Shown one piece after another: positions 44,138-54,481 of a stretch of DNA of 64,000 nt. A program made the translations under genes and the position numbers. The stretch spans positions 35,281,034-35,345,033 of the forward strand of contig CM058231.1 of assembly GCA_030180135.1 (NCBI GenBank), in the 5' to 3' direction. Below the pieces are notes generated by a model, which was not told where the DNA came from, ran no database searches, and saw only the letters and a program-made list of their open reading frames with translations. Position 1 is the stretch's first letter. Every line of letters begins with the position of its first letter. This DNA is from Orychophragmus violaceus. Its lineage: Eukaryota > Streptophyta > Magnoliopsida > Brassicales > Brassicaceae.

Positions 44138-45087
44138 CTTTTACTGTTTCGCGTGAAGGAACGGAACTCGAAAGGAGAAGAAGAGAATGAGAGTATAGGA
44201 AGTGGAAAGTGGAAGTCAAGTCCCAAGTCGAAGAATGAGAATTAGGAATTTGGATTTGGTTTTTTTTTAATTACTACTCGGGTCTGACCCGTTTTTTAAG
44301 TTATCCGACCCTGATAAATCGGGTCGGCCCGCGAATATTCACAAAATCGGGTTCAACTGGGTTCGGTATTCGACAACTTTAAGATTTTGGTTTTTTAGTT
44401 AACCGTCTGGTTTCCATGTAATTATCAGAAAATTTTAAGGGCTTTCGATAATTTTCTATGTTTTCTATTTATAAATAATTATAAATAATATTCTAATAAA
44501 TAGACGGGTAAACGAGATTTTATCTACGGAGGGTCTGTGGAGACAATAATCCCTCCTAAAACCCTAATATCTTTCAGTAAAACACTTTACTTTGGTGAAG
44601 CAGCAGGGGTCAAATTCTGAGGAGCTCTTTGACTCGAAGTCAATTTCTCTCATACTCCTCCCTAATCTACCATACTCTCTACTCCTCCTCTTTTAAGGTT
44701 ATCCCCATTATGAATTAGACAAATGAATTGATAATTAATCGAAATTTGTGGTTTAATCGTACTGAATCCTATTGTTGTTATCGCATTTGGCGATTTGGGG
44801 ATATTTTGGGTCTGAAGATAAAGTTGCTCAACTTAGTAAAACTTGGTAATAATAGATTCGTAAGAACAGGTACAAATTTGTAAAACTACTATGGTGGAAC
44901 TTGTACAACTTTGTAGAACTTGGTAAAACTATTGTGGTAGAACTGGTACAACTTGGTAAAACTAATTGGTTGAACTGGTACAACTTGGTAAAACTTAGTA
45001 AAACTACTGTGGTAGAACTGGTATAACTTGGTATTACTGTTGAAATCATAGTGCTAATGCATATTTTTATGTCATTTTCAGAAGAGG
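44138..45087. other. Junction between elements 1 and 2 and leader of element 2
   Basis: No gene. It includes a GC-rich dyad (ccgaccc...gggtcgg, about 44303-44325), a 34-bp block (44608-44641) that matches the WD40 5' region in inverted orientation, and the leader motif array 44825-45040. The boundary of the two elements lies somewhere between about 44250 and 44800. Confidence 0.5.
44825..45040 (+). repeat. GTAAAACT motif array in the leader of vanA-like gene 2
   Basis: About 18 copies of words such as ttggtaaaact, tggtacaact, tggtagaact and tggtataact occur, many in runs with 10-12 bp spacing (for example the run at 44895-45040). A splice acceptor and the transposase ATG follow at 45081-45090, so the array probably lies in a 5' UTR intron. 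Confidence 0.88.
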
Positions 45088-47548
45088 ATGGGTTCTCCTT
45101 TCATAAACATACATTTTGATTTTGAAGGACATTATTCAAATACTGGAGATGACTATGAATGGATTCCAAGAGAAGCTCGGTTGTATGGTATATCGTTTAA
45201 GACATCATCTATGGAGGAGATAACATATTCTTTGTTAGTGGATATGATACGCAGAAAGATTTCAATAGATGATTCTACAAAGAGGCTGAATTTGAGTTAT
45301 ATTCCATTGGTAGTGAAACCTCAAAGACAGTCGTATATTTTTGATGACGAGGATGTTTACGTGTATCTAACCTCTTTGGATAAAGAGCAACGAAGAAGTG
45401 TTTTGCATGTAGAGGTTGTCACAGATTTGGAAATATTTCCGATCACCGAGCAACTTTCAAGAGTAGAGAGGGGGAAACGAGATGGTGGGAGTTATGGTGA
45501 GCTTATTTCTAGTGCCCGGGATAATATTGGGATAATTAATGCTGGTGGTCCTACTCATGTTACTGGCGAGGAATCAACAGAACAACCTTATGAGCCTACT
45601 GAGCCGATTGAGCCGTTGGAGAATGTTGCTATTGGAGATGGTGACATTGTACAACATGATACTATGCATGATTTGGATATGGTTGAATCAGTTGAGCTTC
45701 CCCTGGTTGTGGAAGAGACAAGGCGTTTAGATGAATGGGAAGATGGCTTGGGTTTTGAAATAGGTCAAGAATTTAAATGTAAAGAAGATGTGCAATATTT
45801 GGTTGATAAAGCCGCAAATCTGAACTGTTATGGGATCTTAATAAGCAATTCAGATAAGATTCGATACGTGGTGAAATGCCGTGAAGCGAAGCAAGGTTGT
45901 AAATGGCAGTTGAGAGCTGCAAAGATAAGAATTCAACCATGTTCTCGGTTAGAACATACACGAAGATGCATTCATGCTCTCGGACAAGTTCTAGTGGTGT
46001 AAGCAACAAGAGGAAAGGTACACCACGGTTAGTTGTAAACATCTTAAACGAAGACTATCTCGGTAACTTCGATACTCCATGTCCTAAAACTATTGTGCAG
46101 CTTGTCCAAAGAAGAGCCGGTGTGGAAGTGTCGTATTCTACGACTTTTAGAGGGAAAAACCTAGTTGTTTCTGATATCCGTGGTAGTCCAGTTGATGGTT
46201 TCAAGATGTTGCCTTCTTATTTGCATATGTTGGAGAAGGTGAATCATGGAACAAAAACCGATTTGGTTTTGGATGAACAAAGAAGGTTCAGGTCTCTATT
46301 TGTGGCTCTGGGAGCTTCCATCGAAGGGTTTGTAGCCATGAGGAAAGTGCTCATCGTTGACGTAACCTTCATTAAGAATGTATATGGAGGTTGTTTAATA
46401 TTCGCCACAACGCAGGATCCGAATCATCACCACTATCCCATTGCTTTTGCTCTAGTTGATGGTGAAAATGAAGAAAGTTGGATGTGGTTTTTCAATACGC
46501 TGAAAACCGTTACACCGGATAGTCGTGAGTTAGTTTTTATTAGCGACAGAAATGCAAGTCTTATCAAGGCAATAGCTCTAGTGTACCCTCTCTCGGATCA
46601 TGGTTATTGCATCTACCACCTGTCCCAGAATGTGAGAGGAGCAGTTTCCTACGAGAACAAGGAAGAAGTTGGAAAAAAATTCAGGGAAATTGCTCGGATA
46701 TACTCTGAGGCTGATTTCCTAAAAAAATATGGCGATTATAGGAACAGATATCCTCAAGCAGCTGAATATCTTGACAAAAGTGTAGAAGTGAAGAAATGGG
46801 CAAGGTGTTATTCTCCCGGTGCAAGGTACAACATAGACACCTCTAATAGTGTGGAGTCTATGAATGCAGTTTTTAAGAAGGCCAGAAGGTATCATCTACT
46901 ACCTATGATCGATGCACTTATTGGAAAATTTGCAGAGTGGTTTAACAGTCATAGGAAAGATTCCGTTTCTGGATCGAGAGCGCGAAAATTGGTGCCGGAA
47001 GTGGAACTTGCGTTGCACGCTAGAATTGTGAAAGCGGCCAAACTCACGACACATGAGCTTAATGCATTCGAGCTTGAATACGGCGTTGTTGGAGACGACG
47101 GCATTACTTATGTGGTGGATTTGAGACATAACAAATGCAGCTGCAGACTCTTTGATATTAACAGATACCCATGTGTCCACGCAATAGCTGCTACTACTAA
47201 ATTCTTGAAGCAAGACATTAGGCCAACATAATTGAAGGATTTGTACGGTCTGTGTTCACGTTATTACATGATAGAATTATGGGCATTGGCTTATACGAGG
47301 ACAATTTTCCAGTTCCGCATATGTCTGAGTGGATTATTCCAGCAGAGGTAGGAAAGTTGTACGCTTTTACTCCAAACTATGTGAAAAGAAAGGGAAGAGT
47401 CCAAGAAACAAGATATCCGTCAGTTGGGGAGCACGGACGGAGAAGGAGCAAGAGAAGGGCAAGAAAGAATTTAGAGAGCTGGTTTAATTGCAGTAATGAG
47501 AGCCAAGCTGATGTGAGCCAAACTGATGTGAGCCAAGAAGGAATTTAG
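45088..47548 (+). pseudogene. MULE (VANDAL vanA-like) transposase 2
   Basis: The ATG at 45088 (MGSPFINIHFDFEGHY) opens the N-terminal domain. A Glu-rich linker and the MuDR DNA-binding domain (EWEDGLGFEIGQEF) follow. A one-base loss near 45935 shifts the frame before NSTMFSVRTYTKMHSC. The catalytic region shows D in IVDVTF, D in FISDRNASL and E near NSVESMNAVF. A SWIM finger CSCRLFDINRYPCVHA comes next. A TAA at 47229-47231 and another shift near 47300 interrupt the C-terminal tail, which ends ESQADVSQTDVSQEGI. The lesions are few, so it may have been active recently. It is uninterrupted by retrotransposons and is the best template for comparing the split copy in element 1. Confidence 0.9.
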
Positions 47549-48204
47549 TTGTATTTGTATTTCTTCAATTTCATTTGTTGTGTAACCAAGATTTGTAGAA
47601 CTATAATTCTTTGTGAAATTCAATTTCTATAACAATGTTAAATATAACAATCAAACTAAAATACAAACTATATAGCATGAATTAAATATAACAATGTTAA
47701 ATATAACAATCAAACTACGCTTTCATAATTTAAGGTAAATATTGTAGACTTGTCTATTAGCAAGCAAATATCATATACATTTAAGAGTATTTTATCTATG
47801 TGAATCATCTTTATCTTCAAATAGTCAGATAATATATGTATTTTCAAATATTATTGCATGAATTAATTTGTAATGCTTATAAATAGCCATAGATCATGAG
47901 TATAACAATTTTTTTATTAAAAATAGAGTATAACCATTAAAACTGAATTTTGGCAGAAGTAAAACTTGACAGTTTTTCGTAAAACTGGAAACTTTGTAAA
48001 ACTTTGATTTCCGCCTAAAAATTTAAAACTCCCACCCCCCAAATTTCAAAAAATTAAATTTTCTCCCCTTTTTTAAAAAACCCAATATCTATCTATTTTG
48101 CTATTTGTTCTCTCATTTTTCGTTCTTCTCCCTCTCTCTCTAACTCGAATCTCTCTTCTCTATCTTTCGGATATCTCTCTCTCTCTCTTTCGGATCTATC
48201 TCCA
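47549..48204 (+). other. Spacer between vanA-like and vanB-like genes of element 2
   Basis: AT-rich with no gene. A small GTAAAACT cluster lies at 47928-48006, followed by a pyrimidine-rich stretch (48060-48200) with CTCTCT runs just before the ATG at 48205, as in element 1. Confidence 0.7.
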
Positions 48205-48582
48205 ATGAGTACAAAGAATTTCTTGATCGATCCCTATGAAGAGGAAAGGAGGCACAAGAAACACAACGATCGTCTTTACGCAGTCGCCGATGCGGAATAT
48301 GGAATCCCAAGGAAATGCCCATGTGGTGGCCGTATCGTACACGAGGTCGATAATGTTACGCCTGTGGATACTTCACCGGGCCGTACCTTCTTTACTTGCC
48401 ACCAATACAAGGTAAATGGAACTCTGAATTTGGTGTTTTGACGATGGACTCCATTTTTCATGTATTTGGTGTAACTCCGAATTTTTTGATTTTTTTTGTA
48501 GGCCGATGGACTCCATTTTCGGCAACCATGGGTGCATGGTGTCGAACAAGAGTTTGAGATGTTGTTGCACAATATTGATATA

Positions 48583-49735
48583 TGATACGATCAAGTTTTA
48601 ATCCCTAGATCTACACTGCAAGTGCACAGACGTGAACCAGTAGTATATAGGGTATCGAATCCACAGAGACTCTAGATTCTTGCGATAGATTATAGAATGT
48701 CAGGTTAAGCTAGGTGAAATAGTAGAAAGCAGTAAATCAGAACAGAAAAGTAAATAAAGAGGCTTGTAAATCAAGAAGCGAAGGCATCAGGTCAAGGTAG
48801 TTCTCAGGAAATCAGGAACATAGGCTATCAATCAATCGCGATCTAATTAAGAACTGTTCTAGAACTGGAATCACGGAAGTATAAGAAGCCAACTTTCGTT
48901 GCGAATCTTATCTATGTCTAACAACCTAGCAAGCCAACTTTCGTTGCGAATTCTAGAGTTCTAAACAAGAATTAATCTCAAGTTCTTTCGTTCATAATTT
49001 CTCTAAACCAAATTTCTTTGCGAATAGTCAAATTGCTCATCTAGGGTATTTTATAGTTAATTAACTAACTGTCGTTGCGGAAATCAACCTAACATCATAA
49101 TCTAAGTGGCCAATTCAGATCAAGCAATAAGAACAACCCTAGATGAAGAACTAGAAAGATATGAATCCCTACAGATTTATCAACCTATAATTCCATGAAA
49201 TCCCTTGTGAGAATCCCTAAACCTAACTGGTAAACTACTCAGACATGATCCATGAAACAAAAATCATAATGAATAGAAAACCAAATATCATAAAAGAGAA
49301 ACAAAGAATATGAGTTCCAAATCTCTCTCTCTCTGAATAAAAGAATGCGTAAATAATGTGTAGCCTAAACAAGTGGCTAAAAACCCTAATATATAGTCTA
49401 AAACACGTTTTTGGATCTTTTTGCAAGTCTGGGAAGTTTCTGGGCAAAAACTGTAATTTCTCCAAAATGCAGATTTTTGGGCGCAGAACCCTGGAATCAC
49501 CTTGCATCGATCGATGCACATACTGCATCGACAGTTGCAAGGCGATTTCGCAGCCAGTGAACTCTGTGAAAGCTCTAAATAGTGCAGAATTGACCCAAAT
49601 GCTTCCAGAACGTCCAATTAGGCTCCAAATGTCTTTAAACCTGTAAAACACCTGAAAAGACTCCAAAACACATAGAAAGACTCGATAACAAAGACATATA
49701 CCATGGCTAAAATCCCTAAAATCCATGGTATATCA
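48583..49735 (-). repeat. Athila 2 3' LTR (left copy)
   Basis: Starts tgatacgatcaag and ends ggtatatca. It contains a palindrome unit at 49504-49544 and the terminal hairpin (arms atataccatgg / ccatggtatat) next to its right edge. Confidence 0.93.
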
Positions 49736-51092
49736 ACTCCCCCACACTTAGCCTTTGCTTGCCCTCAAGCAAAATAGAGAACTAGAATGTAGTGAAGAGG
49801 TTTGAAAACTTTCAGAAACTCTTTTCATCCTAGAAGCAACAACACTCATATTCCCCTTAGTAAGCCACTGAAAGAATCACCTGCAAAACATCAAGACCAA
49901 CATATACTTCCCCCATACTTAGCAAATTGTCCTAAGTAAACTCCACAATCAATCCAAGCAATTCAAATTCACCCTACTGACTTCTATAAGCTATTAAGTG
50001 CGGTCTCACCTAAGGATTATCGATCAAAGGGCACATGGATTCTTACTCTGTCATTTCTAGACCACCATACTATCTTTTTCTGGTTCCTTTCTTCTCTTTT
50101 CCCTTCCTTAGCATTCTGATTTTTCCCATTGGGTATCATTTTATTTTTTTTATCAGTGCTCTTCCCGTTAAGGGGTGTACTTTGGACACATTCCATGAAT
50201 ACACAGGAGGTAATAGTGTTTGCTACCACTCCCGTGACCACTTCGGAGCTACTAGCTCATCCTCAATTTATTATTCTTTCTTTTTACTTTAGGGAAAGGG
50301 AGAAGGGAACCTTACTTGGACAGGTTTACAGGCTGTCAAAACTAACAGAGGAGTCCGACTCAAGGTATACCAAGCCCTTAGTTGAGAAAATTAAGTCAAA
50401 ATTAAGGGTGAAGTCAGTAAAGGATCCTCTGAATACCTGAATTGATATGGGTGTCCTCAGTAGGCTGATCCGCATTGGGTTTTCTAATAGTCATAGATTG
50501 ATCCTGCAACTTCATCCCAATGGTTACTTAAGTTCCTGCAAGTGCTGTTAACTTCTCAAAAATTCAATGTTTCTTACTTAGACTGTTATGACTCAATAAA
50601 ACAAATTTTTGAAAAACGGACTGACTCTAAGAAACAGAAGCATGCGTCAGTAGCTACCTCCCCCGCACTTGAAACATACTGTCCCCAGTGGTGTCAAGCT
50701 CAGGATTGGCGAGAAAAAATAAATTGAAGAACAATCCAAAAAGTTGCAGAATACTTACTGTCGTCGACATGCGTCGATCGATGCCACAAGGGTGTCGATC
50801 GATGCAAGGCGAATATGCTCGCGGTTATTTAGATAATCGATGTCTGAACCGCAATTGAATCGGCTAACCAGAAATCACAGATGTGTCGACCGATGCACTA
50901 GGTGTGTCGATCGACGTAGTGCGATTCTGCCTGTTTCTCACGCCTCTGAACACACTTAAACAGAAAAATCAAAAAATCAAAACACCAAAATCAAAACGAA
51001 AAATAAAAACGAAAACGAACCTAACAGTGGGTTGCCTCCCACTCAGCGCTTGTTTAAAGTCAATAGCTTGACTATGGGATAAGAGATCGGAC
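49736..51092 (-). other. Athila 2 3' untranslated region
   Basis: It is collinear with 15441-16794 of Athila 1 and no gene is seen. The polypurine tract abuts the LTR (minus strand ...gtgtgggggagt). Double-palindrome units lie at 50771-50812 and 50883-50924. Confidence 0.85.
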
Positions 51093-52679
51093 TTATGGGG
51101 GATTCAACAGAGACTTTGAGTGTCTCTGCGAATATCTCTTCATCCAAGGTGGCATATAAGCATTCGGGTCATGAGATCTCCCAAGGAATGAAGGAGTAGA
51201 ACCAGGGCGGGAGCGAAGCTTGGGTAGGATTCTGCGTTTTCCTGCATTCAAAACTGAGGGATTAGGAGGTTTAAGTTTAGATGCTTTATGTCTTACCTTT
51301 GGTGGAAATGAGATGTCTGGAGCTTTCTGCTTATGAGCAGTTGCAGGCACTGAAGATGTTAGAGCAAGTTCATAATGAACTGCCATCTTCTCCTCTCCAA
51401 TTGGAACCTCTGGTTCCACCTCAACACTGAAGCTCTGTCCATCAATGGTGGCTCTCTGCTTCCTGTCCATCTTGAACTGCAAAGGCTTATCTCCCAGTTG
51501 GAGATCAATCAGACCACGTCTCACATCTATCACAGCTCCAGCAGTAGCTAAGAATGATCTACCAAGTAGCAGAGGATCATAAGGCTCAATATCATACTTC
51601 AGCACCACAAAATCTGTTGGAATCAAATAGTTCCCGACTCTGACTTGAACGTCCTCAAGAACTCCTTCTGGATACCTCTTTGATTGATCAGCCAGGATAA
51701 GAGAGATCCTAGTAGGCTGGAAATCCATCAGTCCTAATCTCACAGCCACAGAGTATGGCATGAGATTCACGCAAGATCCTAAATCACACAGAGAACGCTT
51801 GAATATGTCCTTAGATATGGAACAGTCGAGCACAAAGGCTCATGGATCTGGAAGCTTCTCTGAAATCTGAACCAGTTGCTTCTCCATTACTCTTATGAAT
51901 TTAGCTTCTTCTAGCTCCTGTTTAGACAGTTTAGGAACCTTAGGATACGGCACATGGGGCTTATAGACTCGCTCTGGGACTGTTACAGGTCTCTGGTCAC
52001 GTCTGCGTTCTGTGTCGACCGATGCACGATGTGTGTCGATCGACGCAAGGTGATTTCGAGCAATTTCATCAGACGTATCGGGACTGTGTCGATCGATGCA
52101 TGATTTGTGTCGATCGATGCTTGTCTCAGACAGACAGAATTCATCCAGAAAATCCGAGATTATGCTCTCTTCTTCGTCCAGCAAGTTAATCTCATCCCTT
52201 ATGACCACAGCATTAACGTATCTGTTCTGTTCAGCTTCTACAGCTTCATTCTGCCTCTGTATTGCTCCAGTTGTTCGTTGAATTTTGATATCTAGCTCCT
52301 TCACATGTGTGCCCAAAGATTCAAATTTTTCGTTCAGATTTTCATACAGTGTATCTATCTTTGAGTTTAAGGACACATCGATCTGTTGTTGTCCCTCAAG
52401 AAACTGCTCCATCATTGTTTCCAATCTGCTCTTATGTGTAGGTGCAGGCGGTGCTTGGTAAGAATAAACACCATAGTTCCTTGAGAAGGAGTTACTCTGT
52501 TGATGGAAGGGCTTCTGAAAAGCAGATCCCTGACAGTAGAATCCAGTTCCTCCAACGCAGTTGATAGCTTCTTGCGCATACTTTCCAAGTAGAAGACTAT
52601 GTAGAGAGTCAACTTGGTTCTTCAACCCAGCTATCAGTGAACTGTCAATCCCTGAGCTGAAAATATCATTCCGACACAT
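51093..52679 (-). pseudogene. Athila 2 residual gag C-terminus and protease
   Basis: One minus-strand frame, broken by a TGA at 51840-51842, encodes a region matching the Athila 1 segment from the end of gag (MMEQFLEGQQQIDV, LGTHVKELDIKIQRT) to the retropepsin (CDLGSCVNLMPYSVAVRLG, LLGRSFLATAGA). It then continues into a tail found only here (DPNAYMPPWMKRYSQRHS) and stops. The gag core and all of RT-RNase H-integrase are absent. Two double-palindrome units (52012-52054 and 52086-52120) lie in frame and encode SIDRHKSCIDRH and SIDTHRASVDTE. Apart from the single TGA the frame is open for about 530 codons, longer than expected for random decay of a dead fragment. Confidence 0.88.
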
Positions 52680-52949
52680 CGTCCTTACGGATCCCTTAGC
52701 CTTCTTGGTGATTCCGTGAAATGTGTCGACCGATGCAAGAAGAGCGTCGATCGATGCAATGCGAAATCTATGTCGATCGACACACAGGACCGTGTCGATC
52801 GATGCAAGCCGATTCTGTCGAACCTGACCTGCAAAACAGAGAAAAACAGAAAAATAAATCAGTAAAATAAAAACGAAAAACCTAGTCTAAACCCTAAGTC
52901 CAAATCTATCGAAGACTCAAAAGAGTCCCCGACAACGGCGCCAAAAACT
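52680..52949 (-). other. Athila 2 leader with two palindrome units and primer-binding site
   Basis: Units lie at 52723-52764 and 52770-52813. The primer-binding site (52926-52943, minus TGGCGCCGTTGTCGGGGA) lies six bases from the 5' LTR. No gene. Confidence 0.85.
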
Positions 52950-54099
52950 TGATACGATCAGGTTTAATCCCTAGATCTCCACTGCAAGTGCACAGACGTG
53001 AACCAGTAGTATATAAGATATCGAATCCACAGAGACTCTAGATTCTTGCGATAGATTATAGAATGTCACGTTAAGCTAGGTGAAATAGTAGAAAGCAGTA
53101 AATTAGAACAGAAAAGTAAATAAAGAGGTTTGTAAATCAAGAAGCGAAGGCGTCAGGTCAAGGGAGTTCTCAGGAAATCAGGAACATAGGCTATCAATCA
53201 ATCGCGATCTAATTAAGAACTGTTCTAGAACTGGAATCATGGAAGTATAAGAAGCCAACTTTCGTTGCGAATCTTATCTATGTCTAACAACCTAGCAAGC
53301 CAACTTTCGTTGCGAATTCTAGAGTTCTAAACAAGAATTAATCTCAAGTTCTTTCGTTCATAATTTCTCTAAACCAAATTTCTTTGCGAATAGTCAAATT
53401 GCTCATCTAGGGTATTTTATAGTTAATTAACTAACTGTCGTTGCGGAAATCAACCTAACATCATAATCTAAGTGGCCAATTCAGATCAAGCAAAAAGAAC
53501 AACCCTAGATGAAGAACTAGAAAGATATGAATCCCTACAGATTTATCAACCTATAATTCCATGAAATCCCTTGTGAGAATCCCTAAACCTAACTGGTAAA
53601 CTACTCAGACATGATCCATGAAACAGAAATCATAATGAATAGAAAACCAAATATCATAAACGAGAAACAAAGAATATGAGTTCCAAATCTCTCTCTCTGA
53701 ATAAAAGAATGCGTAAATAATGCGTAGCCTAAACAAGTGACTAAAAACCCTATTATATAGTCTAAAACACGTTTTTGGGCCTTTTTGCAAGTCTGGGAAG
53801 TTTCTGGGCAAAAACTGTAATTTCTCCAAAATGCAGATTTTTGGGCGCAGAACCCTGGAATCACCTTGCATCGATCGATGCACATACTGCATCGACAGTT
53901 GCAAGGCGATTTCGCAGCCAGTGAACTCTGTGAAAGCTCTAAATAGTGCAGAATTGACCCAAATGCTTCCAGAACGTCCAATTAGGCTCCAAATGTCTTT
54001 AAACCTGTAAAACACCTGAAAAGACTCCAAAACACATAGAAAGACTCGATAAAAAAGACATATACCATGGCTAAAATCCCTAAAGTCCATGGTATATCA
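52950..54099 (-). repeat. Athila 2 5' LTR (right copy)
   Basis: A 1,150-bp copy of the left LTR. The main length difference is a shortened CT repeat (about 53689-53698). Confidence 0.93.
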
Positions 54100-54200
54100 A
54101 TATGCAAGAGGTCAAAATCGCAGGCATGCATCTGGAGATTCAAAGCAACCAAAGAGAGATTGCCAAGTTAAAGGAGACAATCGAAGGGATGAAAAACTGA

Positions 54201-54481
54201 TGTACTATGTTTGCTATGTCTGGATATCTATGTTTGAATTCTGTGTTTGTTTCTATGGGATTTTCTATTTGAATGCTTATTGCTAGTGTTTAAGTTTGAA
54301 TGGATGTATTCTGGTTGGTATAACTTAGTGAAATCAAGGATAACTTGGTAAGACTTAGTCAAACTTGGTAAAACTACTTTGTCAAACTTGGTAAAACTAC
54401 TTTGTCAAACTTGGTAAACATAGATAATTCAAAGCCAAAAGTACTAAAAACATGGATAATCCAAAAACATGACAGAGAAGA
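54201..54481. repeat. Convergent spacer of element 2 with GTAAAACT array
   Basis: No gene. From 54315 to 54420 the words ggtataact, ggataactt, ggtaagact and ggtaaaact recur with a near-exact tandem of 27 bp (aaacttggtaaaactactttgtc). They are in the sense of the + strand vanB-like gene. Confidence 0.8.

Larger units (their letters stand above)
1900..44430 (+). mobile_element. VANDAL-like Mutator element 1 (non-TIR MULE), split by nested retrotransposons
   Basis: Removing the two Copia insertions (3859-11183 and 11499-39156, each with one target-site copy) leaves about 7.5 kb with three genes: a MULE transposase (+), a GRF-finger gene (+) and a DUF1985 gene (-). Element 2 has the same order, orientations and size. 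No long terminal inverted repeats are obvious, as expected for VANDAL-type MULEs. Motif arrays (GTAAAACT core) fill the non-coding parts. The outer ends are not resolved: the left end lies somewhere in 1640-1950, and the right end lies after the DUF1985 gene start at 44137 and before the leader of element 2. The VANDAL assignment is an inference from the gene set. Confidence 0.7.
48583..54099 (-). mobile_element. Athila 2: short Athila relative without polymerase or integrase
   Basis: LTRs at 48583-49735 (1,153 bp) and 52950-54099 (1,150 bp), with a near-perfect duplication (atata at 48578-48582, atatg at 54100-54104). The primer-binding site (52926-52943) is of the same tRNA-Asp type with one change. 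The internal part keeps only the C-terminal gag region and protease (51093-52679), and lacks the gag core, RT, RNase H and integrase. The 3' untranslated part is collinear with Athila 1. About twenty LTR differences (near 2%) make it somewhat older than Athila 1. It is probably non-autonomous and mobilised by a full Athila. Confidence 0.93.
48205..54200 (+). pseudogene. GRF-zinc-finger/coiled-coil gene (vanB position), element 2, split by Athila 2
   Basis: Exon 1 (48205-48411) encodes KCPCGGRIV, then GRTFFTCHQYK, a clear GRF finger. Exon 2 starts at 48502 (ADGLHFRQPWVHGVEQEFE) and runs into Athila 2 at 48583. Beyond the retrotransposon, at 54105, an in-frame helix (IQSNQREIAKLKETIEGMK) leads to a TGA at 54198-54200. 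If the insertion and one target copy are ignored, the frame stays open and the protein would be about 127 residues, against 129 in element 1. The only visible lesion is therefore the Athila 2 insertion. Confidence 0.82.

Noticed and set aside
44303..44325. ccgaccc...gggtcgg dyad considered as a transcription terminator or terminal repeat
   Set aside because: Plant genes do not use such terminators, and no matching copy was found at the other end of either element.
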